From: Pantoea sp. GD03673
GTDB lineage: Bacteria > Pseudomonadota > Gammaproteobacteria > Enterobacterales > Enterobacteriaceae
Length of the DNA stretch: 64,000 nucleotides
Direction: 5' to 3'
Assembly: GCF_029844725.1 (NCBI RefSeq)
Contig: NZ_JAOCKJ010000012.1
Coordinates: 27,482-91,481, forward strand
A model generated the notes under the pieces. It was not told where the DNA came from and made no database searches. It saw only the letters and a program-made list of their open reading frames with translations. The position numbers and the translations under genes were made by a program. This document shows positions 15,941 to 24,602 of the stretch, in pieces (position 1 is the stretch's first letter; every line of letters begins with the position of its first letter).

Positions 15941-17191
15941 ATGGTTGCCAGGTATAAGAAGAGCCTTGAACAATTCACTACAATGCTTCATATCATCAAG
16001 ACGCAAAAAAATTTGTCGGCAGGAGCAATCGTAGACTTCCAATTAATGCTTTTGAAGAAAATTAAAGAGGCAGAAAAATCGATTATCCGTACAAAAGGAA
16101 TGGTAAAAAAACTACGCCTAGAAAAAGCGAATGACAGGCCGACTAGAGATCGCTCAAAAGAAATAACAGTACTCATAAAAAAACTTGATGAAAAAATGGA
16201 GGGGTATAGATATATCATCTATATATGGAAGATGTATGGAGATAGCATTGCGTTTCATTTTTGCGATAAATATGCAATAAAACATTTTCTATATGATGAA
16301 CATTATCATGTAAAGGAGACTGCCGGATTCATCTCTGGAAAAAAAGGCATTAAATCGGAAATAATGCTGCTTAAAGTAGCAGCTCAAAATAATGTGCCTG
16401 CTGTGCTTTGTGATCTTACAAATACGTTAAGACATGGCGATGTATGCCTGCTGGGTCATAATGATCCCTTTCCTATTGAAGTTAAAACATCAAGTAAACT
16501 GAATGATAGAGGTGAAAAACAGCTTAAAAAAATTGATGAGCTAAATGGCTTTTTCATAAAAGATGAGGCTGAAAATTTTCGAGGTATAGGGCCTGTATTA
16601 CGACGCGAACATATAGGGAAAGAACAGTTTCACTTGCAAGCCATTAATAAATGTATAAGTAAGTCCTATGAAGAAGGCACTAGCTATGTCTCACCAGAGA
16701 GCGGAGTTCACTATCTTGCCATAACAAAATTCAAACAAGAAGTTTTTGACCAGATTCGTGGTAAATATATTCAAGCGTTCAATTTAAACGAGTTCAAGAG
16801 AGAAATGAGTTGGCACCCCTATACGCCTTTTCAACTTTCTCTAAGTCCTGAACATGTATTTAACTTCACAAATGGAAATTTAAGTATATTTATTCTTCTC
16901 GACTTGCAAGTCATAAAAAGAAGATTTAAGAAAAATGGGCTACATATAATTTTTTTACAAGATGACCGTTGGTTTGCTCAAATATCAGCAAAAGGGAATA
17001 TTTTGGACGGAGGGTTTAGGGTATCAGTGCAATCCTTTTTAAGGATTGTGTTTGAGTTCCAGAGTTTGACGTGGGCAATAAAACAGCATAAGAAACACTT
17101 AGATTTTTTTATGGAAAATATAGGTGAAAGTGGTAGAGAAATGGAAATTCCGCCTGACTGGATTACAGTTACAGACCCTATCCCCATGTAA
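15941..17191 (+). CDS. AT-rich cargo gene: PD-(D/E)XK nuclease-fold protein (candidate defence)
   Basis: A PD-(D/E)XK signature lies near residues 145-200: LLKVAAQNNVPAVLCDL, HGDVCLLG (aspartate), PFPIEVKTS (the E-x-K pair), then RGEKQLKKI (helix). The N-terminal 80 residues are lysine-rich and helical. The C-terminal half is unrecognised. Base composition is far more AT-rich than its neighbours, and no Chi octamer falls between 15639 and 17533, both signs of recent acquisition. AAAGGGAG precedes the ATG at 15941. A nuclease effector of an antiphage or interference function is plausible. I do not recognise a named system. Confidence 0.6.
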   Translation: MVARYKKSLEQFTTMLHIIKTQKNLSAGAIVDFQLMLLKKIKEAEKSIIRTKGMVKKLRLEKANDRPTRDRSKEITVLIKKLDEKMEGYRYIIYIWKMYGDSIAFHFCDKYAIKHFLYDEHYHVKETAGFISGKKGIKSEIMLLKVAAQNNVPAVLCDLTNTLRHGDVCLLGHNDPFPIEVKTSSKLNDRGEKQLKKIDELNGFFIKDEAENFRGIGPVLRREHIGKEQFHLQAINKCISKSYEEGTSYVSPESGVHYLAITKFKQEVFDQIRGKYIQAFNLNEFKREMSWHPYTPFQLSLSPEHVFNFTNGNLSIFILLDLQVIKRRFKKNGLHIIFLQDDRWFAQISAKGNILDGGFRVSVQSFLRIVFEFQSLTWAIKQHKKHLDFFMENIGESGREMEIPPDWITVTDPIPM

Positions 17192-17719
17192 AAGTAAACA
17201 CTTTTTTGTGTCTGCTTTTTCCTATTGTTAACAACTGCTTTTAGCATAAAGCGCACCGTTAATTTATTTAAACTGAATGATGCTGCGCATAGTGCTCATC
17301 TGCGGGCTTGTTAACCTTGAGATATCGATCGTGCTACAGCATAAGTAAAATCACAGGATAAATTTGTTCTGTCCCGGTTTTGCTTTGTACATATAAGAAT
17401 GCTCACCCGGCACCGGCAGCACTCCACACATCGCATAAATTCTAAGTAAAAATTTCGGGTTGACCATAATAATACCCCTGTAAACTAAATTTTGGCGGTT
17501 TGGTTATGCGGTATCGAGCGTACTGAAATGCACCACCAGCACTGCGCTTGTCATTCACTGATACAGCCTCCAGCCAGTTTAGGCATGCGCCATTCACCCC
17601 CGGAATCGTCTCTAAAACGCGCTTATACCTGCTAATAATGGCGATATTTAAACCATTAACACTTGTGCGAATTATACAATCCTTAGAATTGCTTGTAGTT
17701 AATACAAGCGGAGCAGTAT
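17192..17719. other. AT-rich intergenic region (528 bp)
   Basis: No convincing gene is seen; the 84-codon frame at 17548 lacks a ribosome-binding site and has unlikely composition. The region contains one minus-oriented Chi octamer (17533-17540) and, just before the next gene, the inverted repeat at 17691-17709. The 3' flank of the cargo gene probably extends into it. Confidence 0.5.
17691..17709. promoter_or_regulatory. Inverted repeat, candidate operator
   Basis: GCTTGTA (17691-17697) and TACAAGC (17703-17709) are perfect arms around GTTAA, lying 11 bp before the ATG at 17720. CCTTAGAATT precedes it, a half-site of the recurrent CTAAG/CTTAG motif. This is a likely regulatory site for the 135-aa gene. 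Confidence 0.45.
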
Positions 17720-18127
17720 ATGGAGCAAAAGGTAAGCAGTATAGAGGTGGCCGATCTGTTGATTCGCAGGAAGGACTACATGACAGTGGCCGAAGTCACT
17801 AAGCTGGTGGAAACAGAATACCCGCACCTGTTGGTTAACACCGGCATTATCTCGAATATCCTGCGCTCCTTTGTCCGTTCGCCGTTCGCACAATGCCGGG
17901 TACATCCCGATGCCTATCCCCGGCAGTATCGCCTGGAGGCCATGAACGGCTACATCTTCAAGGTGCGGGGAAGAAAGGATCTGAATTACGACTCGCTGTG
18001 TGTGGAAAGCGCCACAAAGCGTGTGCTGCAGAAAAAGGAAATGGAACAGCTGTCGGTATGCGCGCTGGCGCGGCAACTGATGGATATGTGCAGACGGGGA
18101 AGGATGGAAAATGCCCCGCTCATGTGA
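17720..18127 (+). CDS. Probable small DNA-binding protein (135 aa)
   Basis: Residues ~18-70 (YMTVAEVTKLVETEYPHLLVNTGIISNILRSF and on) have the spacing of a winged helix-turn-helix. A basic stretch and helical C-terminus follow. It is convergent with the partition operon, 15 bp apart. A regulator role is inferred; I do not recognise the family. The operator-like inverted repeat 11 bp upstream would fit autoregulation. Confidence 0.5.
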   Translation: MEQKVSSIEVADLLIRRKDYMTVAEVTKLVETEYPHLLVNTGIISNILRSFVRSPFAQCRVHPDAYPRQYRLEAMNGYIFKVRGRKDLNYDSLCVESATKRVLQKKEMEQLSVCALARQLMDMCRRGRMENAPLM

Positions 18128-18142
18128 ACGGGGCAGAGCGGC

Positions 18143-18685
18143 TTAGCCTGAAACTCTGTGGCGTTGCAGCTTTAAGGCACTTGATGTGACACCTTTGGGT
18201 GCTTCTTCTACGCGCTTGGATGAATTGTCATCCGGATTATGAGTAACGCTAACCGCCTCCGGCTGACTCTCGGCCTGTGCTGGTTGAGCGGCTTCGCTGG
18301 AAGGCTTCTCGGCCTGTACCTGTTGAGCCTTTTCAGCTGGTGGCGCTGCAACGACAGCGGCTGCTGGTTCTGCCACTGGTGCCTGTACCGGCTGCATACC
18401 CGGCGTCGGTGGAGTGGTTTCACCCAGCGTGACGCTGATTAGCGAAAGCAGGCGCTGCAGCCGTTCGCGCTTGGTCATGGTCATGAACGTATCAGCATAC
18501 GTCTCTTCCATCAGCGCGAGGATTGGCGCAAGGCCCATCATTTCGACTGCATATCCCGATCGAATGACGTTAATCACAAAGGCACGCTTTGCGGGATTCG
18601 TCTTCAGCTTGTTGTAGTCTTCGAGCATAGAGCGGCTGAACAGCCCGCCTTCCTCCAGCCCGGTAAATTTAATCACCTGTGCCAT
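18143..18685 (-). CDS. stbB: StbB/ParR-like partition partner protein
   Basis: It lies two bases after the ParM-like gene, the usual arrangement for a filament protein and its centromere-binding adaptor. The first ~85 residues are compact and helical (NPAKRAFVINVIRSGYAVEMM, then LIS), consistent with a ribbon-helix-helix or similar DNA-binding fold. The rest is a low-complexity Ala/Pro/Gln/Glu-rich tail, presumably the flexible segment that meets the filament. The call rests mainly on gene order. Sequence similarity to named StbB proteins is not obvious to me. Confidence 0.6.
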   Translation of the reverse strand: MAQVIKFTGLEEGGLFSRSMLEDYNKLKTNPAKRAFVINVIRSGYAVEMMGLAPILALMEETYADTFMTMTKRERLQRLLSLISVTLGETTPPTPGMQPVQAPVAEPAAAVVAAPPAEKAQQVQAEKPSSEAAQPAQAESQPEAVSVTHNPDDNSSKRVEEAPKGVTSSALKLQRHRVSG

Positions 18686-18687
18686 AG

Positions 18688-19815
18688 TTAGCCCTTCTCG
18701 TTGGTCCGGCTACGGATATCGCTTACAGACGCCGCACTGCTGATATCAGCCAGAATATCGGCCTCAGAGGCCTGCAGCGCCAGATAGACGCCACGCGCAA
18801 TAGCCATTTCAGGGTTATTCGGCACAACCACAACATCATGCCAGCCAGCGGTGTGATCGGTCAGTCCTGACAGCTTGCCAGCGATGTAGTTAGCACCGCC
18901 GCCAACAACCAGAACAACGTCAACATCGCGGGTATTACGGTGCAGCGCACGCACGTCCTGCCAGATTTTCTCTGCCAGTTCAGATGCGGCCTGATTGATG
19001 ACTTCACTGATATCAATACGCTTCGATTTAGCGCTTTCCAGACGGGAGCCGATATAGCCCTGACGAATGATGGCATCAACGCTATCAACGCTGAGATCGG
19101 ATGCACCGAACGATTTACCCAGCTTTTCTTCAAACTCAGGCAGCAGCGCATGGACACGCTCGATCATCTTCTGAACGCCGTGCTCATAGCTGGCCTTTTT
19201 CACAGGCATCAGGTCTTTATCAACCAAGGCGATATCACAGGTAAAGCGTCCCAGGTCCACTACCAGCGTCTGCTCAGCGTCAGCCAGCTCCGGATTATCA
19301 GCCTGTGCCGAAACGATGGCAGGAACGGCTTCAGGGAATACTTCGACGTGAATGATGTTAGCCGGTTCGCTGCCGTCGCGGTAATTGGTGACAAGCGTCT
19401 TCAGGCTGGCAACCTTCTCACGGATACGGGCTTCGTTAATCACACCCATAGCGCTGTAGAACTGATTCACCGGCAACGTTTCACCAATGATCACATCACG
19501 CCCGCCGAGGCCAGCACGGTGCAGTGCATCGGCAATCAGGACGCGGTGAGCGGGTGAGACCTGATAGTTAGGGTCGCAGGTGTCATACAGGTCATAGCCT
19601 TTCTTCATGACGGTGTAGGCGCGCTCTTTGCCGCTGGCATCTGTTGTCAGCCACGTTGACTGTGATTCAGCCGCGAAAGACTGCTGGTGGCCCTCCAGTA
19701 TCAGTGAAGGGGTAACAGAGGTGATCCAGCGCCCTGTGCCTTCCTCAGCATAAGTCAGTGCTACGTTGCCAGAGCCTGCGTCTACTGCCACTAAAACAGC
19801 TTTATTCTTAGTCAT
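18688..19815 (-). CDS. parM: ParM/StbA-like actin-fold plasmid segregation ATPase
   Basis: Actin-fold nucleotide-binding motifs are in order: phosphate-1 VAVDAGSGNVALTY (residues 8-21), phosphate-2 VVDLGRFTCDIALV (about 188-201), and adenosine VLVVGGGANYI (about 311-321). The 375-residue length is normal for ParM/StbA. These proteins polymerise to push plasmid copies apart in a type II partition system. This differs from P1 itself, which uses the ParA/ParB Walker-type system. The control region with a CCAGTGGTTAATTTCATA box lies immediately upstream. Confidence 0.88.
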   Translation of the reverse strand: MTKNKAVLVAVDAGSGNVALTYAEEGTGRWITSVTPSLILEGHQQSFAAESQSTWLTTDASGKERAYTVMKKGYDLYDTCDPNYQVSPAHRVLIADALHRAGLGGRDVIIGETLPVNQFYSAMGVINEARIREKVASLKTLVTNYRDGSEPANIIHVEVFPEAVPAIVSAQADNPELADAEQTLVVDLGRFTCDIALVDKDLMPVKKASYEHGVQKMIERVHALLPEFEEKLGKSFGASDLSVDSVDAIIRQGYIGSRLESAKSKRIDISEVINQAASELAEKIWQDVRALHRNTRDVDVVLVVGGGANYIAGKLSGLTDHTAGWHDVVVVPNNPEMAIARGVYLALQASEADILADISSAASVSDIRSRTNEKG

Positions 19816-20000
19816 TTAATTTTATCCAGTGGTTAATTTCATACTGCGAACGAGCAATCAAAGTACCACATATTCCGGTTTTGTCCATTAGTAAGGGACC
19901 AAAACGGCGCGTTAGCTGCGATAGTGATCATTAATGTGATCACTGCAAATTACAGACTCCATACCATCCCGGTTTATTGGCCTCTTTTGAACGATAAACC
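19816..20000. promoter_or_regulatory. Divergent partition/pacA control region (possible centromere)
   Basis: It contains CCAGTGGTTAATTTCATA (19826-19843), one of several copies of this box, and a perfect inverted repeat AGTGATCA (19923-19930) / TGATCACT (19937-19944) carrying two Dam sites. In type II partition systems the centromere usually overlaps the operon promoter, so parC may be here, though I see no array of tandem repeats. The pacA promoter must also lie here. Confidence 0.45.
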
Positions 20001-21275
20001 ATGTCCAAAGTTAACTGGGATGACCACAGAAAAGCCTTCATCGAGCAGAAGGCGCAGAACGGGATAACCGTCAAAGAGTACTGTGAGCACTACGGTCTGC
20101 CGTTTAACACCGCACGCCGGGAGCTGAACGGCAAAGCGCTGGCCGCAATGCGTGATCAGGCTGGTGATCACAATCATGATCATTCGAGTGATCACGCTTC
20201 TGATCATCAAAATGATCACGCCAGGCAAGAAGACCTGATCATCCGTCGTAACGGGCGCAAAGTCAGACACAGCGCGGCTTTAGAGGGGGTGCTGGAACCA
20301 CGCGCTGACGCAGCAGTCCAGCCTGGCGGGAAGAAAAAGGCCAATGCTTCACATGCCAAAAAGATCATAAATGCCAGTGATCAGGATTCCGGGCGCCCAA
20401 AGCACACTCCGAAGCCCCGCGGGGAGGGCAAACCGTTTGAGGAAGGACATGAGACTAAGCTGGTGGCCAACCGGCGCGGCTACCCGCGGCCGGAAGATTA
20501 TGAATCGGCTTTAGAGGTGCTGGGCGAGGGTGTGGAAGCCAGCGCCATGACGGTGCTGTTTGACTCACTGGCCCACATGGACTTGCTTAAGCGCACCACG
20601 GCGCGGGCGGTCGAACTGTTTGAGCTGGAAGCCGAAAACCTGAAGAAGGGCGGCAAAAAGGATGATGATGAAGGCGGCGGCGGACCGCATCCCATCCTGA
20701 AAATGACAAAGCTGATGATCGAGGTCGGCTATCTCGTCAATGACCATGCCACACGGGTAGCGGCGATCGCCAGCGGTACCGACAAGAACCGGCGAGACAA
20801 TGAGAAGCACGCGCTGACGCATAACGCCGGTGAGGTGATCAGCCGTGCCTACGAACTGCGCGAGGAAAAGGACTGGGATTTACTGCAGACGGCTGAGTAC
20901 ATCGAGCGGCACGGTATCAAACTGCCTGAGTCACTATCCAAACGCCTTGAAAACGAGCTCAAGAACGCTGAGCCGCCAGTTGATGAGACCGGTGCGGTCA
21001 CTGAGGACGAACTGGACCGGGATGCGCGTAAGTTCCGGGAACAACAGGCCACCAGCGCGGCTTTTGTTGAGTCGCGCCGTGCGGAAGTGGCAGCGCTGGT
21101 TGATGGCAGCGGATTCGGTGACGTCCAGGCGGACGGAGAGAACCGCGCCGGCGAAACAGCGGGTGAGGGTAATCTCAGTGGCAACTTTGACTATATGGCC
21201 ACTGCGGAGCTGTACGGAGACGATGACGATATCCCGCCTGATATAGACGTCATACAGGGTGAGGACGACGCCTGA
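20001..21275 (+). CDS. pacA: PacA-like terminase small subunit
   Basis: The N-terminus (VNWDDHRKAFIEQKAQNGITVKEYCEHYGLPFNTARRELN) has a helix-turn-helix suited to pac recognition. The coding sequence contains the pac site itself, which gives the product a histidine/aspartate-rich DH repeat near residues 55-75. P1 PacA is 448 residues; this is 424. It is followed by the large subunit with an ATGA overlap. Together they recognise pac and start headful packaging. A charged coiled-coil-like middle (KKGGKKDDDEGGGG) and acidic C-terminus would bind PacB. Confidence 0.85.
   Translation: MSKVNWDDHRKAFIEQKAQNGITVKEYCEHYGLPFNTARRELNGKALAAMRDQAGDHNHDHSSDHASDHQNDHARQEDLIIRRNGRKVRHSAALEGVLEPRADAAVQPGGKKKANASHAKKIINASDQDSGRPKHTPKPRGEGKPFEEGHETKLVANRRGYPRPEDYESALEVLGEGVEASAMTVLFDSLAHMDLLKRTTARAVELFELEAENLKKGGKKDDDEGGGGPHPILKMTKLMIEVGYLVNDHATRVAAIASGTDKNRRDNEKHALTHNAGEVISRAYELREEKDWDLLQTAEYIERHGIKLPESLSKRLENELKNAEPPVDETGAVTEDELDRDARKFREQQATSAAFVESRRAEVAALVDGSGFGDVQADGENRAGETAGEGNLSGNFDYMATAELYGDDDDIPPDIDVIQGEDDA
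20153..20241. other. pac: pac packaging site: seven TGATCA hexamers
   Basis: TGATCA begins at 20153, 20165, 20177, 20189, 20201, 20213 and 20236: six copies on an exact 12-bp pitch, then one more 23 bp on. An eighth lies at 20378. P1 pac also consists of seven TGATC(A/G) hexamers inside pacA, and must be methylated by Dam for cleavage. The in-frame constraint explains the DH repeats in PacA. The distribution (6+1) differs from the split 4+3 arrangement I recall for P1. Confidence 0.85.
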
Positions 21276-22786
21276 TGAGCGGTAAGAAGCGCATAAAGAG
21301 CGTCACAACAGACCCGCGCTGGCGCGACATGGTTATCCGCTACCGCTATAACTGGGCGCTGGCCGTCGTTGAGCTGTTTGGCATGATCCCCACCTGGCAG
21401 CAGGAAGAGATCATGAACTCCGTACAGGAGACGGGGAGCCAGACTACCGTGACGTCCGGACACGGTACGGGTAAATCATCCCTGACGGCCATGATGCTGC
21501 TGATCTACATGATCATGTACCCGGATGCCCGCGTAATCATCGTGGCCAACAAAATCGGGCAGGTTAAGACCGGCGTTTTCAAGTACGTCAAAACCTACTG
21601 GGCGAACGCCGCCAGACGTCACCCGTGGCTTCAAAACTACTTTACCCTGACCGACACTATGTTTTACGAGAAGTCGCGTAAGGGCATCTGGGAGGTGCTC
21701 TGTAAGGGCTATCGCTTGGGAAACGAAGAAGCACTTGCCGGTGAGCACGCCGCACACATTCTGCTGATCCTCGATGAGGCGTCGGGTATCTCTGACAAAG
21801 CAATCGCAATCATGCGTGGGGCGCTGATAGAAGAAGATAACCGCATGCTGATGATGTCGCAGCCTACTCGCCCCAGTGGTTACTTCTATGACTCGCACCA
21901 TTCGTTAGCCAGACACCCGGATAACCCTAACGGCTTCTGGAATGCCATTGTCCTCAATTCCGAGGAAGCGCCGCACGTTACCCTGAAATTCATCCGTGAA
22001 AAGCTGGTGGAGTACGGGGGCCGCGATTCACTGGAATACATGGTGAAGGTGCTGGGCCGCTTCCCGCGCAACGTCAGCGGCTATCTGTTGGGGCGTGACG
22101 AGTGCGATCGCGCAGCGCGCCGGAAAGTGTATCTGGAGAAGGGCTGGGGATGGGTGGCCACCGCCGACGTCGGTAACGGGCGCGATAAGTCGATCCTCAA
22201 CATCTGCAAGGTATCCGGGTACGGCGATGCGCGCCGCGTCGTGTCGTTTAAGCTACTGGAAATGCCCGGCACAATGGACCCGATCTCGTTCGGTGACTAC
22301 ATCGCCAACGAATGCACCCAGGAGCGCTATCCGGGCATTACCATTGCAGTAGATGGCGACGGCGTGGGTTCGGGTACGCTCAAGCAGCTGGAGCGCCGGG
22401 GCGTTAATGCAATCAGTATCCGCTGGGGCCAGCCGCCTTTCAGTAAGAAGGTGAGAGAGCGATTCAAGAATCAACGCGCCTGGTCGAACATCATGGCCGC
22501 TGACGCGATCCGGTCGGGCCGGATGCGCATTGATATGTCACAGCACACGGCAGAGCAGGCCTCAAAGATTCCTTACTTCATGGATGAAATGGGGCGGATC
22601 ATGATGGTGCCGAAGCCTCAGATGCGTCAGAAACTAAACATCAAATCGCCTGACCGCTGGGATACTTACTGCTTCATCTTCCTGATTGGCTACCGTCCGG
22701 CAGAGGCCGAACTGAGCGAAGATATGGCTGACTTTACTCAGAGTAAACTGGATGAACTGTCAGAGCTGGACGCGCTGCTTGGCTGA
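21275..22786 (+). CDS. pacB: PacB-like terminase large subunit
   Basis: The ATPase domain shows Walker A SGHGTGKSS (about residues 67-75) and Walker B ILLILDEASGI (about 165-175). The C-terminal RNase H-like nuclease shows TADVGNGRDKS (aspartate near 295) and a GDGVGSG segment (about 361). The 503 residues compare with 494 for P1 PacB. It cuts DNA at pac and pumps it into the prohead through the portal. The start overlaps the pacA stop (ATGA). A bidirectional terminator follows. Confidence 0.9.
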   Translation: MSGKKRIKSVTTDPRWRDMVIRYRYNWALAVVELFGMIPTWQQEEIMNSVQETGSQTTVTSGHGTGKSSLTAMMLLIYMIMYPDARVIIVANKIGQVKTGVFKYVKTYWANAARRHPWLQNYFTLTDTMFYEKSRKGIWEVLCKGYRLGNEEALAGEHAAHILLILDEASGISDKAIAIMRGALIEEDNRMLMMSQPTRPSGYFYDSHHSLARHPDNPNGFWNAIVLNSEEAPHVTLKFIREKLVEYGGRDSLEYMVKVLGRFPRNVSGYLLGRDECDRAARRKVYLEKGWGWVATADVGNGRDKSILNICKVSGYGDARRVVSFKLLEMPGTMDPISFGDYIANECTQERYPGITIAVDGDGVGSGTLKQLERRGVNAISIRWGQPPFSKKVRERFKNQRAWSNIMAADAIRSGRMRIDMSQHTAEQASKIPYFMDEMGRIMMVPKPQMRQKLNIKSPDRWDTYCFIFLIGYRPAEAELSEDMADFTQSKLDELSELDALLG

Positions 22787-22855
22787 CCACCAGCAGGCAA
22801 CCACTATAGTCAGCAATCGACTGAAATTTGGTCAGGCCGACTGATTTACGGCCAC

Positions 22856-22887
22856 AAAAAAGGGCGCTTATGCGCCCTTCTGTTTTC
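22856..22887. terminator. Bidirectional terminator between pacB and the convergent gene
   Basis: AAGGGCGC (22860-22867) pairs with GCGCCCTT (22872-22879) around TTAT. An A-run precedes and a T-rich stretch follows, so it can serve both strands. A Chi octamer follows immediately at 22891-22898. Confidence 0.75.
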
Positions 22888-22912
22888 CCTGCTGGTGGCA
22901 AAATATTCGTTA

Positions 22913-23992
22913 TTATTTTTCCTGATTTTTCAGGTTACTTTCCAGCTCGCGCAGGAGGCTGTACATGTTGCGCATATTCTTTCCGGCGCGTGGCTCTTCG
23001 CCACCGTAGCGCTTGCGGATCTCCGGCATGGTCAGCTGTTCGGTATCGCCTGCAGCAACCTTCTTCTCTAGCAGCGCCCAGTCGTATGCTTCCAGCTTTT
23101 CCAGCAGGTCACGGTTTTCGTCGATTTCAGCCTTGAACAGACGTGCTTCTTGCGCGTCCTTTGCCTTCGCAATCTTCGCCTTTGCCCTGGTCTCAAACTG
23201 AGTGCGGCGCGTGTTCACCGTATAGGCCACAGAAGAACGCTGAGCGGCCAGCTGCTTGCTGTAATCCACGTCTTCCATCGTGTACAGCTTGGCATTCGGC
23301 AGTACTGAGCATGCCACAGGGGAAATCGCGTCGTAAGAGGACGTGTAACCGCCGTTGCTGTTAACGTTCAGCCTGATATCACGCTCTTTGTTCAGCTTTT
23401 CACCGTAGATAAGCATGCCGTGCGCGCCATAACGAAACGATTCGCCCTCGTCTTTTTTGTCGTCGGTGTAGCGCGCAGTCACCTGAATGTCAGAGTAGTT
23501 GCTGGTGCGGGCGCGGTACATTGCGCCAGGCGCTGCGGCTTCAAACGCCTTCATTTCGTCTTCCAGTGACATGATGGCACCGGCAGCGAACGGAACCTTG
23601 CGCAGCTTGCCGATCTGCTTCTCATAACGCTTCAGGATATCTTCGCGGGTGTGGTTCGCGGTCGCCGTAGCGCGGAAGCGGTTGATAGTGACGTGCTTCG
23701 GCTCAACGATCAGGGTCGGCACCGGCAGGTAAAGGTTAGTCGTAATAGCGATAGAGCGCGCCTGACGTTTCTCTTCTGCCAGGTCGGCAAAGCTCTGCCA
23801 GTCGGCCAGCAGGTGCTCTGCACGCTGAAAGGTCTTCTTGTCAGTAATAAAGCCAATCGGGCGGCATTCTTCGCCCATAGCGTTTTTATCAATGAAAATC
23901 TGGTTGTCCGTGATGAGAGTCAGCCACTCTTTTTGTACCTGTAGAAAATGTTTATAGCGCTTCTCAAATTCTACATCGCTGAAGTTAGGCAT
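22913..23992 (-). CDS. Hypothetical phage protein (359 aa)
   Basis: I chose the ATG at 23992 (MPNFSDVEFEKRYKHFL) over the longer frame starting at 24025, which has less likely composition. The protein is soluble and charged, with a lysine/glutamate-rich helical segment near residues 265-320 (RTQFETRAKAKIAKAKDAQEARLFKAEIDENRDLLEKLEAY). No family is recognised. It is transcribed toward pacB and away from cre. Confidence 0.6.
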   Translation of the reverse strand: MPNFSDVEFEKRYKHFLQVQKEWLTLITDNQIFIDKNAMGEECRPIGFITDKKTFQRAEHLLADWQSFADLAEEKRQARSIAITTNLYLPVPTLIVEPKHVTINRFRATATANHTREDILKRYEKQIGKLRKVPFAAGAIMSLEDEMKAFEAAAPGAMYRARTSNYSDIQVTARYTDDKKDEGESFRYGAHGMLIYGEKLNKERDIRLNVNSNGGYTSSYDAISPVACSVLPNAKLYTMEDVDYSKQLAAQRSSVAYTVNTRRTQFETRAKAKIAKAKDAQEARLFKAEIDENRDLLEKLEAYDWALLEKKVAAGDTEQLTMPEIRKRYGGEEPRAGKNMRNMYSLLRELESNLKNQEK

Positions 23993-24379
23993 AATTGTAT
24001 TCCAAAAAATTAATGAGCGGTGCAAGTCTCTCTGGACTTAATGGTGGCGAATATAGACAGAATCAGTAGACATGTAAAATTAACTCTCCTTAGAATTGCA
24101 ATAATAAGAATAGTCTGCATTGTGCATCTGTCAGATATTTCTGCTGTACACGCTTATTAATGAAACTGTGTGTTCAGGGTTGTGTAACAGGTATCAGGTG
24201 CAAAGCGCCTGGGCCAATGGTCCCGACTGATAATAGTTACCTTTAGCAATCAATTTGCATGCCAAATGATCATATATGAAGGCATGGTGCCGATCACGAA
24301 CAATAACGTAACGAATTTGCAAATTTTTCGATTTGGCTACTCTTGCAGGTAGTCGCTGTACAAAAAGTGTCGAAATATG

Positions 24380-24411
24380 AAACTTTAAATAATAAGTCTT
24401 ATATAAAGTTT
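24380..24411. other. lox/rox-like site-specific recombination site
   Basis: The left arm AAACTTTAAATAAT (24380-24393) and right arm CTTATATAAAGTTT (24398-24411) surround AAGT. Read as a loxP-style site it is 13-8-13: GAAACTTTAAATA, ATAAGTCT, TATATAAAGTTTC (24379-24412), with arms matching at 12 of 13 positions and an asymmetric spacer. The left arm matches 13 of 14 bases of the D6 rox arm as I recall it. It lies 191 bp ahead of the Cre-like gene. Expected roles: dimer resolution and circularisation. Confidence 0.8.
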
Positions 24412-24430
24412 CCGCTGATTCATGTATGCT

Positions 24431-24458
24431 TGATCAGTGGTTGATGATCAAATGATCA
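24431..24458. promoter_or_regulatory. Three Dam (TGATCA) sites upstream of cre, with CAGTGG box
   Basis: TGATCA begins at 24431, 24445 and 24453, overlapping a diverged CAGTGGTTGATGATC copy of the recurrent box. P1 cre has a promoter containing Dam sites that is affected by methylation, so methylation control of this gene is likely by analogy. Confidence 0.45.
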
Positions 24459-24602
24459 GGTAAACGAAGCCGCTGGCAAAATGTATGCTTTCTGAGCGGT
24501 TTTGCATCAGGCGTCGCTACGTGAAATCTGACGTATCACACCCCTGCTGTTTTCGTAGATTTCGCGTAGCGTTGTCTCTCTGATTTTGGATGAAATATAT
24601 AA

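Larger units (their letters stand above)
24026..24602. other. AT-rich intergenic region holding the lox-like site and cre control region
   Basis: No gene is seen in 577 bp. It contains CTCCTTAGAATTGC near 24087, TGATCA at 24267, the recombination site at 24380-24411, and three TGATCA sites at 24431-24458. This matches the P1 plan, in which loxP lies a few hundred bases ahead of cre and the cre promoter contains Dam sites. Confidence 0.6.

Noticed and set aside
17548..17802. 84-codon plus frame in the AT-rich intergenic region
   Set aside because: No ribosome-binding site, unlikely composition, and it overlaps the better-supported gene at 17720.
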